64,000 bases of DNA from Parapedobacter sp. SGR-10 (GTDB lineage Bacteria; Bacteroidota; Bacteroidia; Sphingobacteriales; Sphingobacteriaceae), in contig NZ_JAAJTJ010000010.1 of NCBI RefSeq assembly GCF_011030405.1, positions 60,534 to 124,533 on the forward strand. The letters are read 5' to 3'. The position numbers and the translations under genes were made by a program. Position 1 is the first letter of the stretch, and every line of letters begins with the position of its first letter. Of the stretch, positions 46,108 through 55,653 are shown in pieces. The notes below the pieces were generated by a model. That model was not told the origin of the DNA. It did not search any database and saw only the letters and a program-made list of their open reading frames with translations.

Positions 46108-46455
46108 TTATACACGTTTCGTACGAATACGAGCAGCTTTACCAGTAAGTCCACGCAAGTAGAATAGTTTTGCACGACGGACTTTACCATAGCTGTTTAC
46201 CACGACTTTGTCAATGTTTGGCGAATTTACAGGGAAAATACGTTCAACACCTACACCGTTGGAGATTTTACGGACAGTAAAAGTAGCGTTACTACCTACA
46301 CTGTTTAATTGGATAACCACGCCTTGGTACACCTGAACACGCTCTTTATTTCCTTCGCGAATTTTATAATGTACGCTAACGTTATCTCCTGCTTTGAAAG
46401 CGGGAATTTCATTTTTTACGACCGCTTGTTCTTCTACAAATTTTACTAAATCCAT
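46108..46455 (-). CDS. rplS: 50S ribosomal protein L19
   Basis: 115 aa. Family strings: PAFKAGDNVSVHYKIREGNKERVQVYQGVVIQLN, TFTVRKISNGVGVERIFPVNSPNIDKV and RRAKLFYLRGLTGKAARIRTKRV. Sits at the 30S-50S interface. It is monocistronic, with its own promoter (TATCTTTG at 46577-46584 on the minus strand) giving a leader of about 115 bases that could carry regulation. Confidence 0.98.
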   Translation of the reverse strand: MDLVKFVEEQAVVKNEIPAFKAGDNVSVHYKIREGNKERVQVYQGVVIQLNSVGSNATFTVRKISNGVGVERIFPVNSPNIDKVVVNSYGKVRRAKLFYLRGLTGKAARIRTKRV

Positions 46456-46576
46456 GATTTTGAGTAATTATAAACGATTTATGTCCTGTAAAAATCGGAA
46501 TGCAATATTACAGCTTTTATTTTAATTTTTAAAATGTTTTTTTTACAAATACTTTTTCCTTTTTCCAAAGAAGCTG

Positions 46577-46584
46577 CAAAGATA
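46577..46584 (-). promoter_or_regulatory. rplS promoter
   Basis: TATCTTTG followed by C on the minus strand, TAnnTTTGC type. The leader to the ATG is about 115 bases. Confidence 0.65.
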
Positions 46585-46847
46585 AGAAAAAAAGGATATA
46601 ATTATATACATTATAGCTGACATTTTAAGCCAATAGAGCTATGAACCTACCTGCAAAGACACCCCTTATCATCCTTCATGCCTACTTGTCCAAAAAATTT
46701 CTACCCGATCTCCCTCTAGTTGTCCATCATATAGACTCGTAGAGCTTATCGAAGGATGTAACGCGAAGTTAAAAATTTATAACGCAATAAATCAGCGTTT
46801 TAATGTTTTTATATAGGCATACTGTTGACAACGATTATTTTTGCGCG

Positions 46848-46855
46848 TATATTTG
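46848..46855 (+). promoter_or_regulatory. tRNA-Pro promoter
   Basis: TATATTTG with TTG 20 bp upstream (46825-46827). A second TATTTTTG occurs at 46836-46843. Confidence 0.55.
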
Positions 46856-46884
46856 TGCCACACAAAACAAAGGTGATACCTTTT

Positions 46885-46958
46885 CGGGGTGTAGCGTAGC
46901 CCGGTATCGCGCCACATTTGGGATGTGGAGGTCGTAGGTTCGAATCCTGCCACCCCGA
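46885..46958 (+). tRNA. tRNA-Pro (UGG)
   Basis: 74 bases. Acceptor CGGGGTG pairs with CACCCCG; anticodon stem CCACA/TGTGG with loop TTTGGGA gives TGG at 46919-46921; T arm AGGTTCGAATCCT. The region directly after its terminator is an accessory two-gene island, but no duplicated tRNA 3' end was seen. Confidence 0.97.
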
Positions 46959-46965
46959 CCGAGAA

Positions 46966-46989
46966 GCTCGACGAAAGTCGGGCTTTTTT
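46966..46989 (+). terminator. tRNA-Pro terminator
   Basis: GCTCGAC-GAAA-GTCGGGC stem-loop with a GNRA-type tetraloop, followed by six T. Confidence 0.85.
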
Positions 46990-47049
46990 GCTTTTAGCCC
47001 ATTTTTCAGAGGTCTATCCCAAAAACTTAGCCATTGTCACACCTCTGTA

Positions 47050-47649
47050 TTACGCTCTGTTCAAAAACCCATTGAGCAGTGAAAAGAGGTCACTATAAAT
47101 AGATAATTCATCACAGCCATAGAAACTTCTATTGCGTCCCACATGCCCTTGATTTGTAAATGCGGAATTGAATTCAATTGGGTTTAAAAACTCCATCCTA
47201 TTAGGGGGCATATGGTAGCTGACCCATTCCACCTGATCCATCGGTAAGAATCTGACAACCGCAATTTTCTTCGATTGAGCATACGACAGCGCACCTTTTT
47301 GTAAAGCAGAAGTAGACACAAAGATGGCTTTGACATTATCTCCAGCTATTTGTTGAATTTTCGAATGAAACTCTTCCATATCATCTACCGGAATTGTACC
47401 ATTACCGCCTTTACATTCAATTATAGTCAACAAACTATACTCATCTGCGCCGGGAATAGAAGTTTCTATAGAAATATCAGTTATTATATCGCTTTGCCTA
47501 TCTCTTGAAAAATATCCTTTCTTTTGAAAAATCCTACTGGTTTTCTGTGGCACAAATAGATTGTCCTGGCTTAATGCCTCTTGAAGATAAGCATATACCC
47601 TATTTTCAAAATTGTTCCCTCGTTTTGTTGTGTTCATATTATTATCCAT
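47050..47649 (-). CDS. PD-(D/E)XK nuclease-like protein
   Basis: 199 aa. N-terminal G11-N-N-F-E15-N-R-V-Y-A-Y-L resembles the GxxFE helix of Mrr/restriction-type nucleases. The active site reads D54 (RQSD), D58-I-S-I-E62 and E78-C-K80 (LLTIIECKGG), then NVKAIFVSTSALQKGALSYAQSKKIAVVRF, a typical PD-(D/E)XK beta-alpha continuation. The C-terminal ~60 residues are not recognised. No methylase or other partner is nearby; the next gene upstream is an HEXXH protein on the same strand. It lies 60 bp behind the tRNA-Pro terminator, opposite strand. Role could be defence or DNA repair; not proven. Confidence 0.75.
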   Translation of the reverse strand: MDNNMNTTKRGNNFENRVYAYLQEALSQDNLFVPQKTSRIFQKKGYFSRDRQSDIITDISIETSIPGADEYSLLTIIECKGGNGTIPVDDMEEFHSKIQQIAGDNVKAIFVSTSALQKGALSYAQSKKIAVVRFLPMDQVEWVSYHMPPNRMEFLNPIEFNSAFTNQGHVGRNRSFYGCDELSIYSDLFSLLNGFLNRA

Positions 47650-47713
47650 TGTTGCTTTTCAAAGCTGTATCTCTTATCGTTAACAGATGATCATTATATA
47701 AAAATTCTACCTT

Positions 47714-47827
47714 TCAGCCAATGGGGGAATAGCTTCTCAACAGATCGCCGACATCATTTCGTTTATCCATGAGCATTTTTGCATAATCAATTACTTCATC
47801 TGTTAGGCTATATTGGAGCGTGTAATC
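47714..47827 (-). pseudogene. gene remnant, 37 codons, without start
   Basis: Between the nuclease and protease genes the minus strand is open from 47827 to the TGA at 47714-47716 and reads DYTLQYSLTDEVIDYAKMLM followed by DKRNDVGDLLRSYSPIG. The amphipathic, charged reading looks like the end of a real protein, but there is no start codon before the internal Met and a TAA stops it upstream. Probably the 3' remnant of a deleted gene; a short 19-aa ORF from the last ATG is also possible. Confidence 0.4.
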
Positions 47828-47866
47828 TTACCCTAGCTAGCTACACCCAAAACTAAAGAATTCCAA

Positions 47867-48880
47867 TCAGTAGATTACAAGCGCCTTTAGATCTTTACCT
47901 TGTTCAGACATCTGGTCAAAAGTATCTTCTATCTTAAAGATACTCTCTATACAAGATAGGCTAACCTCTTCATGATCGGGAAGGTGAAAATCGTTATCAA
48001 GAAAGTGATCAAGTGACTCCAAAACCAAGTATGATCGTACGGCTGGAATAGGATGAGAAGATTTTTTTAGGGAATGTGGTTGATTGAGATGCCCGAAAAA
48101 CCTAAAATAAGTATAAATAGGCAAATACCAAAATTGCAAAGTCGATTTCCAATCTTTGAAGTAAGGTTTTAAAAGCGGGTTCACGGGAAATTTTCCAAGT
48201 TGCGTATCATGTAGCAAATGGAGACATCCGAAAATGGCAAAGTCATCCGCCTGCAATTCTATTGTCTGTTGAAAAACCGGATTATCAAAACCGACAGCAT
48301 ACGTTGGTTGGATCTCAAACAACTTACAAACCCGTATTGTATCGATGCAATAGTCAATGTGACCATCTATAATGTGGGCATACTCATGGAGCACGATGAA
48401 TTCTATAATCGATTTAAAGAAAAAGGAAGCCGCGGCCAATCTAGTCTCGTCCTGTGGTGTGAGGTCCTCATTAAAATCATCAAGCAGTGTTTGAATGTCT
48501 CTAATCTGTGCATCATGGATCTTTCGTGTTACCCTTTCTTTGGAGGCATCACCGACCTCTGTCAAAATACTGTTGCTGGAGAACATTCTAAAAAGCATGT
48601 TGGACAACAAGACCAATACACCTACGTTAATGCCTATATAGTACCTTTCGCCTTTCTTTCCTACACAGGCATTGATGGAAAAGTTATCAATGACATCCAC
48701 ATAAATATCAAGATCCCTTGCTCTCTCAGATGTTTTGAATCCCTCTATCAACTTGTCAGCAAGAAACAGCATAGAATGGAACTGAGTCTGTTCGACAATT
48801 TTACCTCTGTAAATTCCACCCTCTTCCCTAAAAAGATGGTTGAACTCAATTTCCTGATCACTCATTCCCCGTAAGTTCAT
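47867..48880 (-). CDS. HEXXH metallopeptidase-like protein, unknown family
   Basis: 337 aa. Zinc motif H165-E-Y-A-H169 (EFIVLHEYAHIIDGH) followed 39 residues on by E208-L-Q-A-D212 (TIELQADDFAIFG), the gluzincin ExxxD layout seen in M48, ImmA and phage-exclusion Lit-type (U49) peptidases. No signal peptide; it is not membrane-anchored, although residues 83-100 (IGINVGVLVLLSNMLF) are hydrophobic. The rest matches no family I know. Met6 is an alternative start. It shares strand and spacing with the nuclease gene and a remnant, suggesting one accessory island inserted between tRNA-Pro and pyrG. Confidence 0.7.
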   Translation of the reverse strand: MNLRGMSDQEIEFNHLFREEGGIYRGKIVEQTQFHSMLFLADKLIEGFKTSERARDLDIYVDVIDNFSINACVGKKGERYYIGINVGVLVLLSNMLFRMFSSNSILTEVGDASKERVTRKIHDAQIRDIQTLLDDFNEDLTPQDETRLAAASFFFKSIIEFIVLHEYAHIIDGHIDYCIDTIRVCKLFEIQPTYAVGFDNPVFQQTIELQADDFAIFGCLHLLHDTQLGKFPVNPLLKPYFKDWKSTLQFWYLPIYTYFRFFGHLNQPHSLKKSSHPIPAVRSYLVLESLDHFLDNDFHLPDHEEVSLSCIESIFKIEDTFDQMSEQGKDLKALVIY

Positions 48881-49047
48881 TCTTAAAATTTTATCACTTT
48901 CACTATACGATAGTAGCTATTATCACGATCTGCAAAATATCCGTTTAACCAAAGATATGTTTTTTTACCATCTTTTGGATAAACCTGTCAGGAACTACCA
49001 CCTTTATTTAATTGCTACATTTTATTTCAAAAACCCACAAAAACTCC

Positions 49048-49055
49048 TATCTTTG
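49048..49055 (+). promoter_or_regulatory. pyrG promoter
   Basis: TATCTTTG with TTTC 19 bp upstream (49025-49028). The leader to the pyrG ATG is about 65 bases, in which a pyrimidine-responsive element could lie, but none was recognised. Confidence 0.6.
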
Positions 49056-49107
49056 TATCCCGTACATAAGGCAGATTTAGAACCTCTTTTGAGGTCCAAA
49101 ACAATAG

Positions 49108-50733
<1,626 letters not shown>

Positions 50734-50769
50734 TCAAAAAACTTTAATATCGAAATTAACTCTTTTTAA

Positions 50770-52578
50770 ATGGATAGAAATAATATCATAGGACTAGTAC
50801 TCATCTTTGTGATCTTTGCAGGTTCCTTTTACCTAATGAAGCCTTCCGAACAAGAAATCAAACAGGAGCAAGCTTTACAGGACTCTCTCAAAAAGGTAAG
50901 AGAAGGGATAGTAGACACATCGGCAAATAACCAGCCCGGTAATACGACAATCGCTACGGTAGACTCTGTCGACCTCTCCAAACCCTTTGGCGGATCCAAA
51001 AGCGGAGACGAAAGATTTGTCACGTTAGAAAACGAATTGATCAAAGCAGAAATCACAACCAAAGGAGGAAAAGTAAAAAAGGTACAACTCAAAGAAGAAA
51101 CCAATTTTGATGGCACACCTCTGTATCTGGTGGAAGGAGAAAACAATAAATTTGGCTTTCTTTTCAATGCCGCAGGACAAAATATCAACACCGATGACCT
51201 TTACTTCTCTTCGGTCAATAGCACATCCAACAGCGCAACATTTAGACTCAATTACAGTGACGATCAATACCTGGAATACACCTATACCCTACAACCCAAC
51301 TCCTACAATCTGGGGTTGAATATACAAGCCGTAGGAATACAGAATCTGATCGACATCAAACAAAAGAGTATCCTACTGCAATGGGAATCTACGTTATTGC
51401 AGAAAGAGCCGAACATCAAGTCCGAACGTGACAAATCCACTATTTTCTATAAAAACACGGATAACGACATCGACAACCTGTCAGAGACAAGTGATGATGA
51501 TGAAAAATTGGAGAAAGAAAAAGTAGAATGGATCGCTTTCAAACAGCACTTCTTCTCTTCGATCCTATCCTCCAAGCAGCCTTTGGAAAATACAGAATTG
51601 GCCGTTACCTACCTAACCGTAGACAATGTCGTCAAGCATTACAAAACTACAGCAGAACTTGCATTCAACACACAATCCAACAATCAGTACGAATTCAACT
51701 TCTTCTATGGACCAAATCAATACAAAGTCCTTAAATCAGAAGACAAATCATACGAAAAAATCATCAACATGGGTTGGGGACCTATGGGCTGGATCAACCG
51801 CTTCATAACTGTACCGCTATTTGATTTTCTGGACGGTTTCCACTTGAGTTACGGCATCGTGATCCTGATCTTGACCCTATTGCTCAAAGGAGCCATGTTC
51901 CCATTGACACGCAAATCATACCTTTCCATGGCCAAGATGCGTGTACTCAAGCCACAATTGGACGTCATCAAAGAAAAGGTAGGCGATGACAACGCTATGT
52001 TGTTGCAACAAGAGCAGATGAAACTATACAAACAGGCCGGTGTCAATCCTTTAGGAGGCTGTCTGCCGATGTTGTTGCAGATGCCTTTTACAATAGCTTT
52101 CTTCTTCTTCTTCCCAAACCTTTTTGAATTGAGGGGAGAAAGTTTCCTATGGATGAAAGACCTGTCCACGTATGATGCGCCAATCACGTTCTCTCCTATT
52201 TTTGGGATCGGCCACATCTCATTGATGTGTGTGCTCATGACAGCTACGACATTGCTGACCACTTGGTATAACAATGCTACAGCCGGAGCAGCAGCTAACA
52301 ATCAGATGAAATACATAGGTTACATTATGCCGTTGTTATTCTTCTTTATGCTGAACAGTTTCCCCTCAGGTCTGAACTACTATTATTTCTTGGGTGCGGT
52401 ATTCACATTCTTGACCCAGGTGCTCATCCGTCAGAGCATTGACGATGAGAAGATACTGGCCAAACTGGAAGAAAACAAAAAGAATCCGAAAGTACAGAAA
52501 AAATCCTCTTTCCAAACGCGTATGGAAGAGATGATGAGACAGCAACAAGCCGCTCAACAGCAAAGCAAAAAGAAATAA
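50770..52578 (+). CDS. yidC: membrane protein insertase YidC
   Basis: 602 aa. N-terminal membrane helix (IIGLVLIFVIFAGSFYLM), a large periplasmic beta-domain (~residues 60-340), then the conserved C-terminal five-helix part: GMGWINRFITVPLFDFLDGF-type start, LKGAMFPLTRKSYLSMAKMRVLKPQ, QEQMKLYKQAGVNPLGGCLPMLLQMPFTIAFFFFFPNLFELRGESFLWMKDLS and PSGLNYYYFLGAVFTF. The tail is rich in Q and K. Inserts inner-membrane proteins with or without SecYEG. Strong terminator follows. Confidence 0.98.
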   Translation: MDRNNIIGLVLIFVIFAGSFYLMKPSEQEIKQEQALQDSLKKVREGIVDTSANNQPGNTTIATVDSVDLSKPFGGSKSGDERFVTLENELIKAEITTKGGKVKKVQLKEETNFDGTPLYLVEGENNKFGFLFNAAGQNINTDDLYFSSVNSTSNSATFRLNYSDDQYLEYTYTLQPNSYNLGLNIQAVGIQNLIDIKQKSILLQWESTLLQKEPNIKSERDKSTIFYKNTDNDIDNLSETSDDDEKLEKEKVEWIAFKQHFFSSILSSKQPLENTELAVTYLTVDNVVKHYKTTAELAFNTQSNNQYEFNFFYGPNQYKVLKSEDKSYEKIINMGWGPMGWINRFITVPLFDFLDGFHLSYGIVILILTLLLKGAMFPLTRKSYLSMAKMRVLKPQLDVIKEKVGDDNAMLLQQEQMKLYKQAGVNPLGGCLPMLLQMPFTIAFFFFFPNLFELRGESFLWMKDLSTYDAPITFSPIFGIGHISLMCVLMTATTLLTTWYNNATAGAAANNQMKYIGYIMPLLFFFMLNSFPSGLNYYYFLGAVFTFLTQVLIRQSIDDEKILAKLEENKKNPKVQKKSSFQTRMEEMMRQQQAAQQQSKKK

Positions 52579-52584
52579 AAAAAA

Positions 52585-52628
52585 CAATAAAAGGGGGATG
52601 CATAAAAACATCCCCCCCTTTATTATTG
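52585..52628. terminator. bidirectional terminator after yidC
   Basis: AATAAAAGGGGGATG pairs with CATCCCCCCCTTTATT around CATAAAAA. It serves yidC and the convergent M48 gene. Confidence 0.9.
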
Positions 52629-52642
52629 TCTAAACAAAAGAA

Positions 52643-53440
52643 CTATTTGTTGACTATAGGTTTTTCAAAACCATCCTTCGTAGCTTTTTGAGACATTTCT
52701 TCTACACGTTTTTTCGTATCGGGGTGCGAAGAAAACAATTTTTTTGAAAGTCCTCCATCTGATGCCCCTCCCGAAAGCTCCAACAATCGCTCAAAAGCCA
52801 TCGCCATATACCATGGATTGACTTTATTATCCTTCAAAAATTTGTATCCGTAATCATCCGCAAGGCTTTCCTGCTTACGTGAAAAACTCATGTTAGCCAC
52901 CTGTTCTCCAAGTTCGCCCAATTGCGAATCAGTCAAGGTCGCTGCTGTACCTCCTTGTGAACTCACACCATCTTTCAGCGCCGAAGTCAATAGCGCCGTA
53001 CGAAAAGCATCTTTGGAATCTTGATTTTTGACGTGTCCAATCTCATGACCGAGCACACCGAGCACTTCATTGTCATCCATGACTTCCATCAGTCCCGCGC
53101 ACACACGTACACTTCCATCAGCACAGGCAAAAGCATTCACATCCCGCACTAGATATACCTTAAAATTCAATTGTTGTCCATCATAATTGGAAAGGTTCCC
53201 GGTCAATTTTTGCAAACGCTTTGCCAATTCATGATCAGCAGGTGCTACCGGATTATGCTCATCCATCCATGTGATATATTCTTTCGTATAAGCGATCACA
53301 TCATCATTAGATAGTGTCGCTGCTTTTACGGCTTTTGCTGCCGAACCGATGGATTTCGTGTTGATTTTGATCTGAGCGTGAGCCGCTACAACACCTGAGC
53401 CTACAAGAGCCAGTGCTAATAGTGTTTTTCTTAGTGTCAT
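52643..53440 (-). CDS. M48-family metallopeptidase, exported
   Basis: 265 aa. Signal peptide ending VVAAHAQ. Zinc motif H132-E-I-G-H136 (VLGHEIGHVKNQDS) and third ligand in ESLADDYGYKFL. The fold matches LoiP/YcaL-like M48C peptidases of the periplasm, with the regulatory segment FKVYLVRDVNAFACADGSVRV. C-terminus GFEKPIVNK. Roles in envelope protein quality control are known for the family. Monocistronic. Confidence 0.92.
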   Translation of the reverse strand: MTLRKTLLALALVGSGVVAAHAQIKINTKSIGSAAKAVKAATLSNDDVIAYTKEYITWMDEHNPVAPADHELAKRLQKLTGNLSNYDGQQLNFKVYLVRDVNAFACADGSVRVCAGLMEVMDDNEVLGVLGHEIGHVKNQDSKDAFRTALLTSALKDGVSSQGGTAATLTDSQLGELGEQVANMSFSRKQESLADDYGYKFLKDNKVNPWYMAMAFERLLELSGGASDGGLSKKLFSSHPDTKKRVEEMSQKATKDGFEKPIVNK

Positions 53441-53540
53441 ATGATATAATTAGTGTTTAACAAATCTGTTACAATAAATATACCAAACTTACCGGAACAA
53501 GGATGAAAGACCTAATCCTTAAGAAAGAACAAAGAATAAG

Positions 53541-53582
53541 GAGCAAAGAACAAGGACTGAGGGGTATCCTTGTTCTTTGCTC
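53541..53582. repeat. 16-bp inverted repeat downstream of acyl-CoA dehydrogenase gene
   Basis: GAGCAAAGAACAAGGA and TCCTTGTTCTTTGCTC pair exactly around ten bases. A looser version (TCCTTGATCTTTGTTC... CTTGCTCC) occurs near 3560-3595. Probably a terminator or REP. Confidence 0.7.
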
Positions 53583-53643
53583 TTTTATCTCAATACGCTA
53601 TACGCATCACTTGTCCCGATGTCGGGATCGCAATACTTACCTA

Positions 53644-54993
53644 CTATACAAAAGCACTATACCCCGTGATACTACGTCCTACGATCAACGAATTGATTTC
53701 CTTAGTCCCTTCATACGAATAAATGGCCTCCGCATCGGCAAGAAAACGGGCAACATTGTATTCTAGCAAGATACCATTCCCTCCCATGACTTCACGCGCC
53801 CTCGACACAATGTCACGCGTCCGCAAGGTACAGAACACTTTCGCTAAAGACGCATGCTCATCCTTCAATTTACCCTCATCCTGCAACTCGGAAAGCCGGA
53901 ACACCAGAGTCTGCATAGCTGTCAGATTGGACAGCATTTCTACCAAATGGTTTTGTATGAGTTGGAAAGACGCAATCGGTTTACCAAACTGTTCACGATG
54001 TAATGTGTATTCCAGCGCATTTTCATATGCCCCACGTGCACAGCCCACAGCCATCCAAGCCACCCCTGCACGTGTCATCTGCAATACTTTAGCCGTATCC
54101 TTAAAGGTCTGCGCATGTGGCAGACGATCCGATTCGGGCACCAAGCAATCCGTCAAGGTAATCAATCCATTCTGCACAATCCGCAACGCCATCTTGTCCT
54201 TGATCTTTTCCACTTGGAAACCCGGATTTTCCTTGCGTACGATAAAACCTTTGACCTGCCCATCATCCAGATCTCGCGCCCAGATAATAGTCATATCTGA
54301 AAACGTAGAGTTTCCGATCCATTTTTTCTGACCGTTCAATATCCAATCTTTACCGGATCGTTTGCATGTTGTCGTGAGACCTCCTGCAGTTCCCGAACCG
54401 ACCAGCGGCTCGGTCAACCCAAAGGCACCTATCTTTTGAAGCTTTTGCATGGGAGGGAGCCACTCCTGTTTCTGTTCTTCCGAACCACACATATAGATCG
54501 AACCCATTGCCAATCCACTTTGTACACCCAAAAAAGTTGCAATGGACGGATCGACACGGCCAAATTCGCTAGCAATGATCCCATCCATTAGGGACGTCCC
54601 ACCAGCGCAGCCATAGCCTTCGTACACATAGCCACAGATATCCAGTTCCGCCAATTTAGGGATCAATTCAAAGGGAAATTCATCCCGTAGCCAATATTTG
54701 TTGACAATCGGTTTGACCTCGCTCTCCAAAAAGGCCCGTACCTTCAATTGCAATGCCCGATCTTCCGGAGACAGCCTTTCTTCCACCGCATAAAAATCTG
54801 CATTGATAGGGGGAGGATCTTTTTTCTTCTTGCCCGATGTCAGCATCTTCATGGCCATCTGCAACTGCTTTTCATCCATTTTGGAGACGGCTCCCAACAC
54901 CTCACCCAGATCTACTTTTTTTGATATTTTCTCGACCTGTTCAAAATCAATCGATTTCAGCAGATGGATGATACTTTTTAGTTTTTTCAGCAT
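53644..54993 (-). CDS. acyl-CoA dehydrogenase, glutaryl-CoA-dehydrogenase-like
   Basis: 449 aa flavoenzyme. An unusual ~65-residue N-terminal extension (LKSIDFEQVEKISKKVDLGEVL...GKKKKDPPP) precedes the normal ACAD core. Core motifs: AFGLTEPLVGSGTAGGLTTT, WILNGQKKWIGNSTFSD, RQQ-type LHREQFGKPIASFQLIQ and catalytic-Glu loop IYSYEGTKEINSLIVGRSITGYSAF, close to GcdH in its C-terminus. Oxidises an acyl-CoA, electron acceptor presumably ETF (not in window). Exact substrate uncertain. Not in an operon. Confidence 0.92.
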   Translation of the reverse strand: MLKKLKSIIHLLKSIDFEQVEKISKKVDLGEVLGAVSKMDEKQLQMAMKMLTSGKKKKDPPPINADFYAVEERLSPEDRALQLKVRAFLESEVKPIVNKYWLRDEFPFELIPKLAELDICGYVYEGYGCAGGTSLMDGIIASEFGRVDPSIATFLGVQSGLAMGSIYMCGSEEQKQEWLPPMQKLQKIGAFGLTEPLVGSGTAGGLTTTCKRSGKDWILNGQKKWIGNSTFSDMTIIWARDLDDGQVKGFIVRKENPGFQVEKIKDKMALRIVQNGLITLTDCLVPESDRLPHAQTFKDTAKVLQMTRAGVAWMAVGCARGAYENALEYTLHREQFGKPIASFQLIQNHLVEMLSNLTAMQTLVFRLSELQDEGKLKDEHASLAKVFCTLRTRDIVSRAREVMGGNGILLEYNVARFLADAEAIYSYEGTKEINSLIVGRSITGYSAFV

Positions 54994-55032
54994 TTCTATT
55001 ATTTTTTTTAAATGACTGCCGTTATATCGCTA

Positions 55033-55087
55033 GCGCACGAATCCTTTCGTGTGCTCAAAATACAGGCACACGAAAGGATTCGTGCGC
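55033..55087. repeat. REP family B pair, inverted (22-bp arms, 11-base loop)
   Basis: Arm GCGCACGAATCC...GTGTGC (55033-55054) is matched exactly by its reverse complement at 55066-55087. Words CGTGTGC and GGCGCA also occur at 10624-10646 and 3528-3550, so it looks like two family B units back to back, as in a BIME. Confidence 0.8.
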
Positions 55088-55163
55088 CAACAACTGACTA
55101 CAACTATAACAACATTTCCATTCCAATTTAGTTTTTTATCCTTGTATTTCCATAAAACTATCC

Positions 55164-55171
55164 TATATTTG
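55164..55171 (+). promoter_or_regulatory. promoter of small lipoprotein gene
   Basis: TATATTTG followed by C, with CTTG exactly 19 bp upstream, a near-consensus TTTG-N19-TAnnTTTG promoter. The predicted leader is about 150 bases. Confidence 0.7.
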
Positions 55172-55328
55172 CAACCTAAACAAATATTTTTAAATTTCAT
55201 AACACTGTAATACAGGTAGTTATACACAAAAACAAAAAATATTTATTTTTTGGGTTACCTTTTGGGTTTCCCGGTATTAAAGGGTATAAAAACATATTTG
55301 TTTCAATTAAACAGAAAATTAGAAAAAA

Positions 55329-55532
55329 ATGAAAAATTTATTCGCATTCGGATTTTTAGCATTTGCTTTGACAGTTGCTTCTTGTGGTGGTAACCAAACT
55401 AAAACTGAAGAAACTGCAGATTCTTTGAAAGAAGTTGTAGATTCAGTTGCTGAAGTTTTGACTGACTCTATCAACACTGTTGCTGATTCAGCTGAAGCTG
55501 CTATCGATTCTGCTGCTAACAACGTACAGTAA
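55329..55532 (+). CDS. small acidic lipoprotein, 67 aa
   Basis: Signal peptide MKNLFAFGFLAFALTVASC, lipobox VASC with C19. The mature ~48 residues are acidic and repeat-like: EETADSLKEVVDSVAEVLTDSINTVADSAEAAIDSA. Codon use is highly biased to GCT, GTT and GAT endings, unlike neighbours, suggesting high expression. Strong promoter, ~150-base leader and perfect terminator agree with an abundant small envelope lipoprotein, perhaps filling a Braun-lipoprotein-like or quorum role. Function unknown. Confidence 0.88.
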   Translation: MKNLFAFGFLAFALTVASCGGNQTKTEETADSLKEVVDSVAEVLTDSINTVADSAEAAIDSAANNVQ

Positions 55533-55557
55533 TCCGATAAAGAGTTTTGATACTCGT

Positions 55558-55594
55558 AAAGCCTGTGTTTTTATCAAACACAGGCTTTTTTTAT
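55558..55594 (+). terminator. terminator of lipoprotein gene
   Basis: AAAGCCTGTGTTT-TTATC-AAACACAGGCTTT followed by a T run: perfect 13-bp stem. Confidence 0.93.
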
Positions 55595-55628
55595 TTCACA
55601 AACAATTGCGTTGAGCCACTCATTTTCC

Positions 55629-55636
55629 TATTTTTG
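55629..55636 (+). promoter_or_regulatory. purB promoter
   Basis: TATTTTTG with TTG 20 bp upstream (55606-55608); ATG is 17 bp downstream. Confidence 0.6.
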
Positions 55637-55653
55637 TAACAAAATTTTCTAAC

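Larger units (their letters stand above)
46456..46884. other. 429-bp gap between rplS and tRNA-Pro
   Basis: Holds the rplS promoter (minus, 46577-46584) and leader, and the tRNA-Pro promoter (plus, 46848-46855). The middle (46620-46800) has no ORF; it contains AT-rich DNA and the word GGATGTAACGCG. No ncRNA identified. Confidence 0.45.
54994..55328. other. 335-bp gap with BIME-like hairpin and lipoprotein leader
   Basis: Contains the 22-bp inverted repeat at 55033-55087 and, from 55164, the promoter and long leader of the small lipoprotein. No ORF. The leader region is AT-rich, with TTGGGTTACCTTTTGGG near 55250. Confidence 0.6.

Noticed and set aside
48218..48874. 218-aa open frame opposite the HEXXH gene
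   Set aside because: The opposite strand carries HEYAH and ELQAD motifs in a full-length gene; this frame has none.
46885..48880. Integrated element with att site at tRNA-Pro
   Set aside because: No integrase and no second copy of the tRNA 3' end was found in the window, so only association with the tRNA is claimed.
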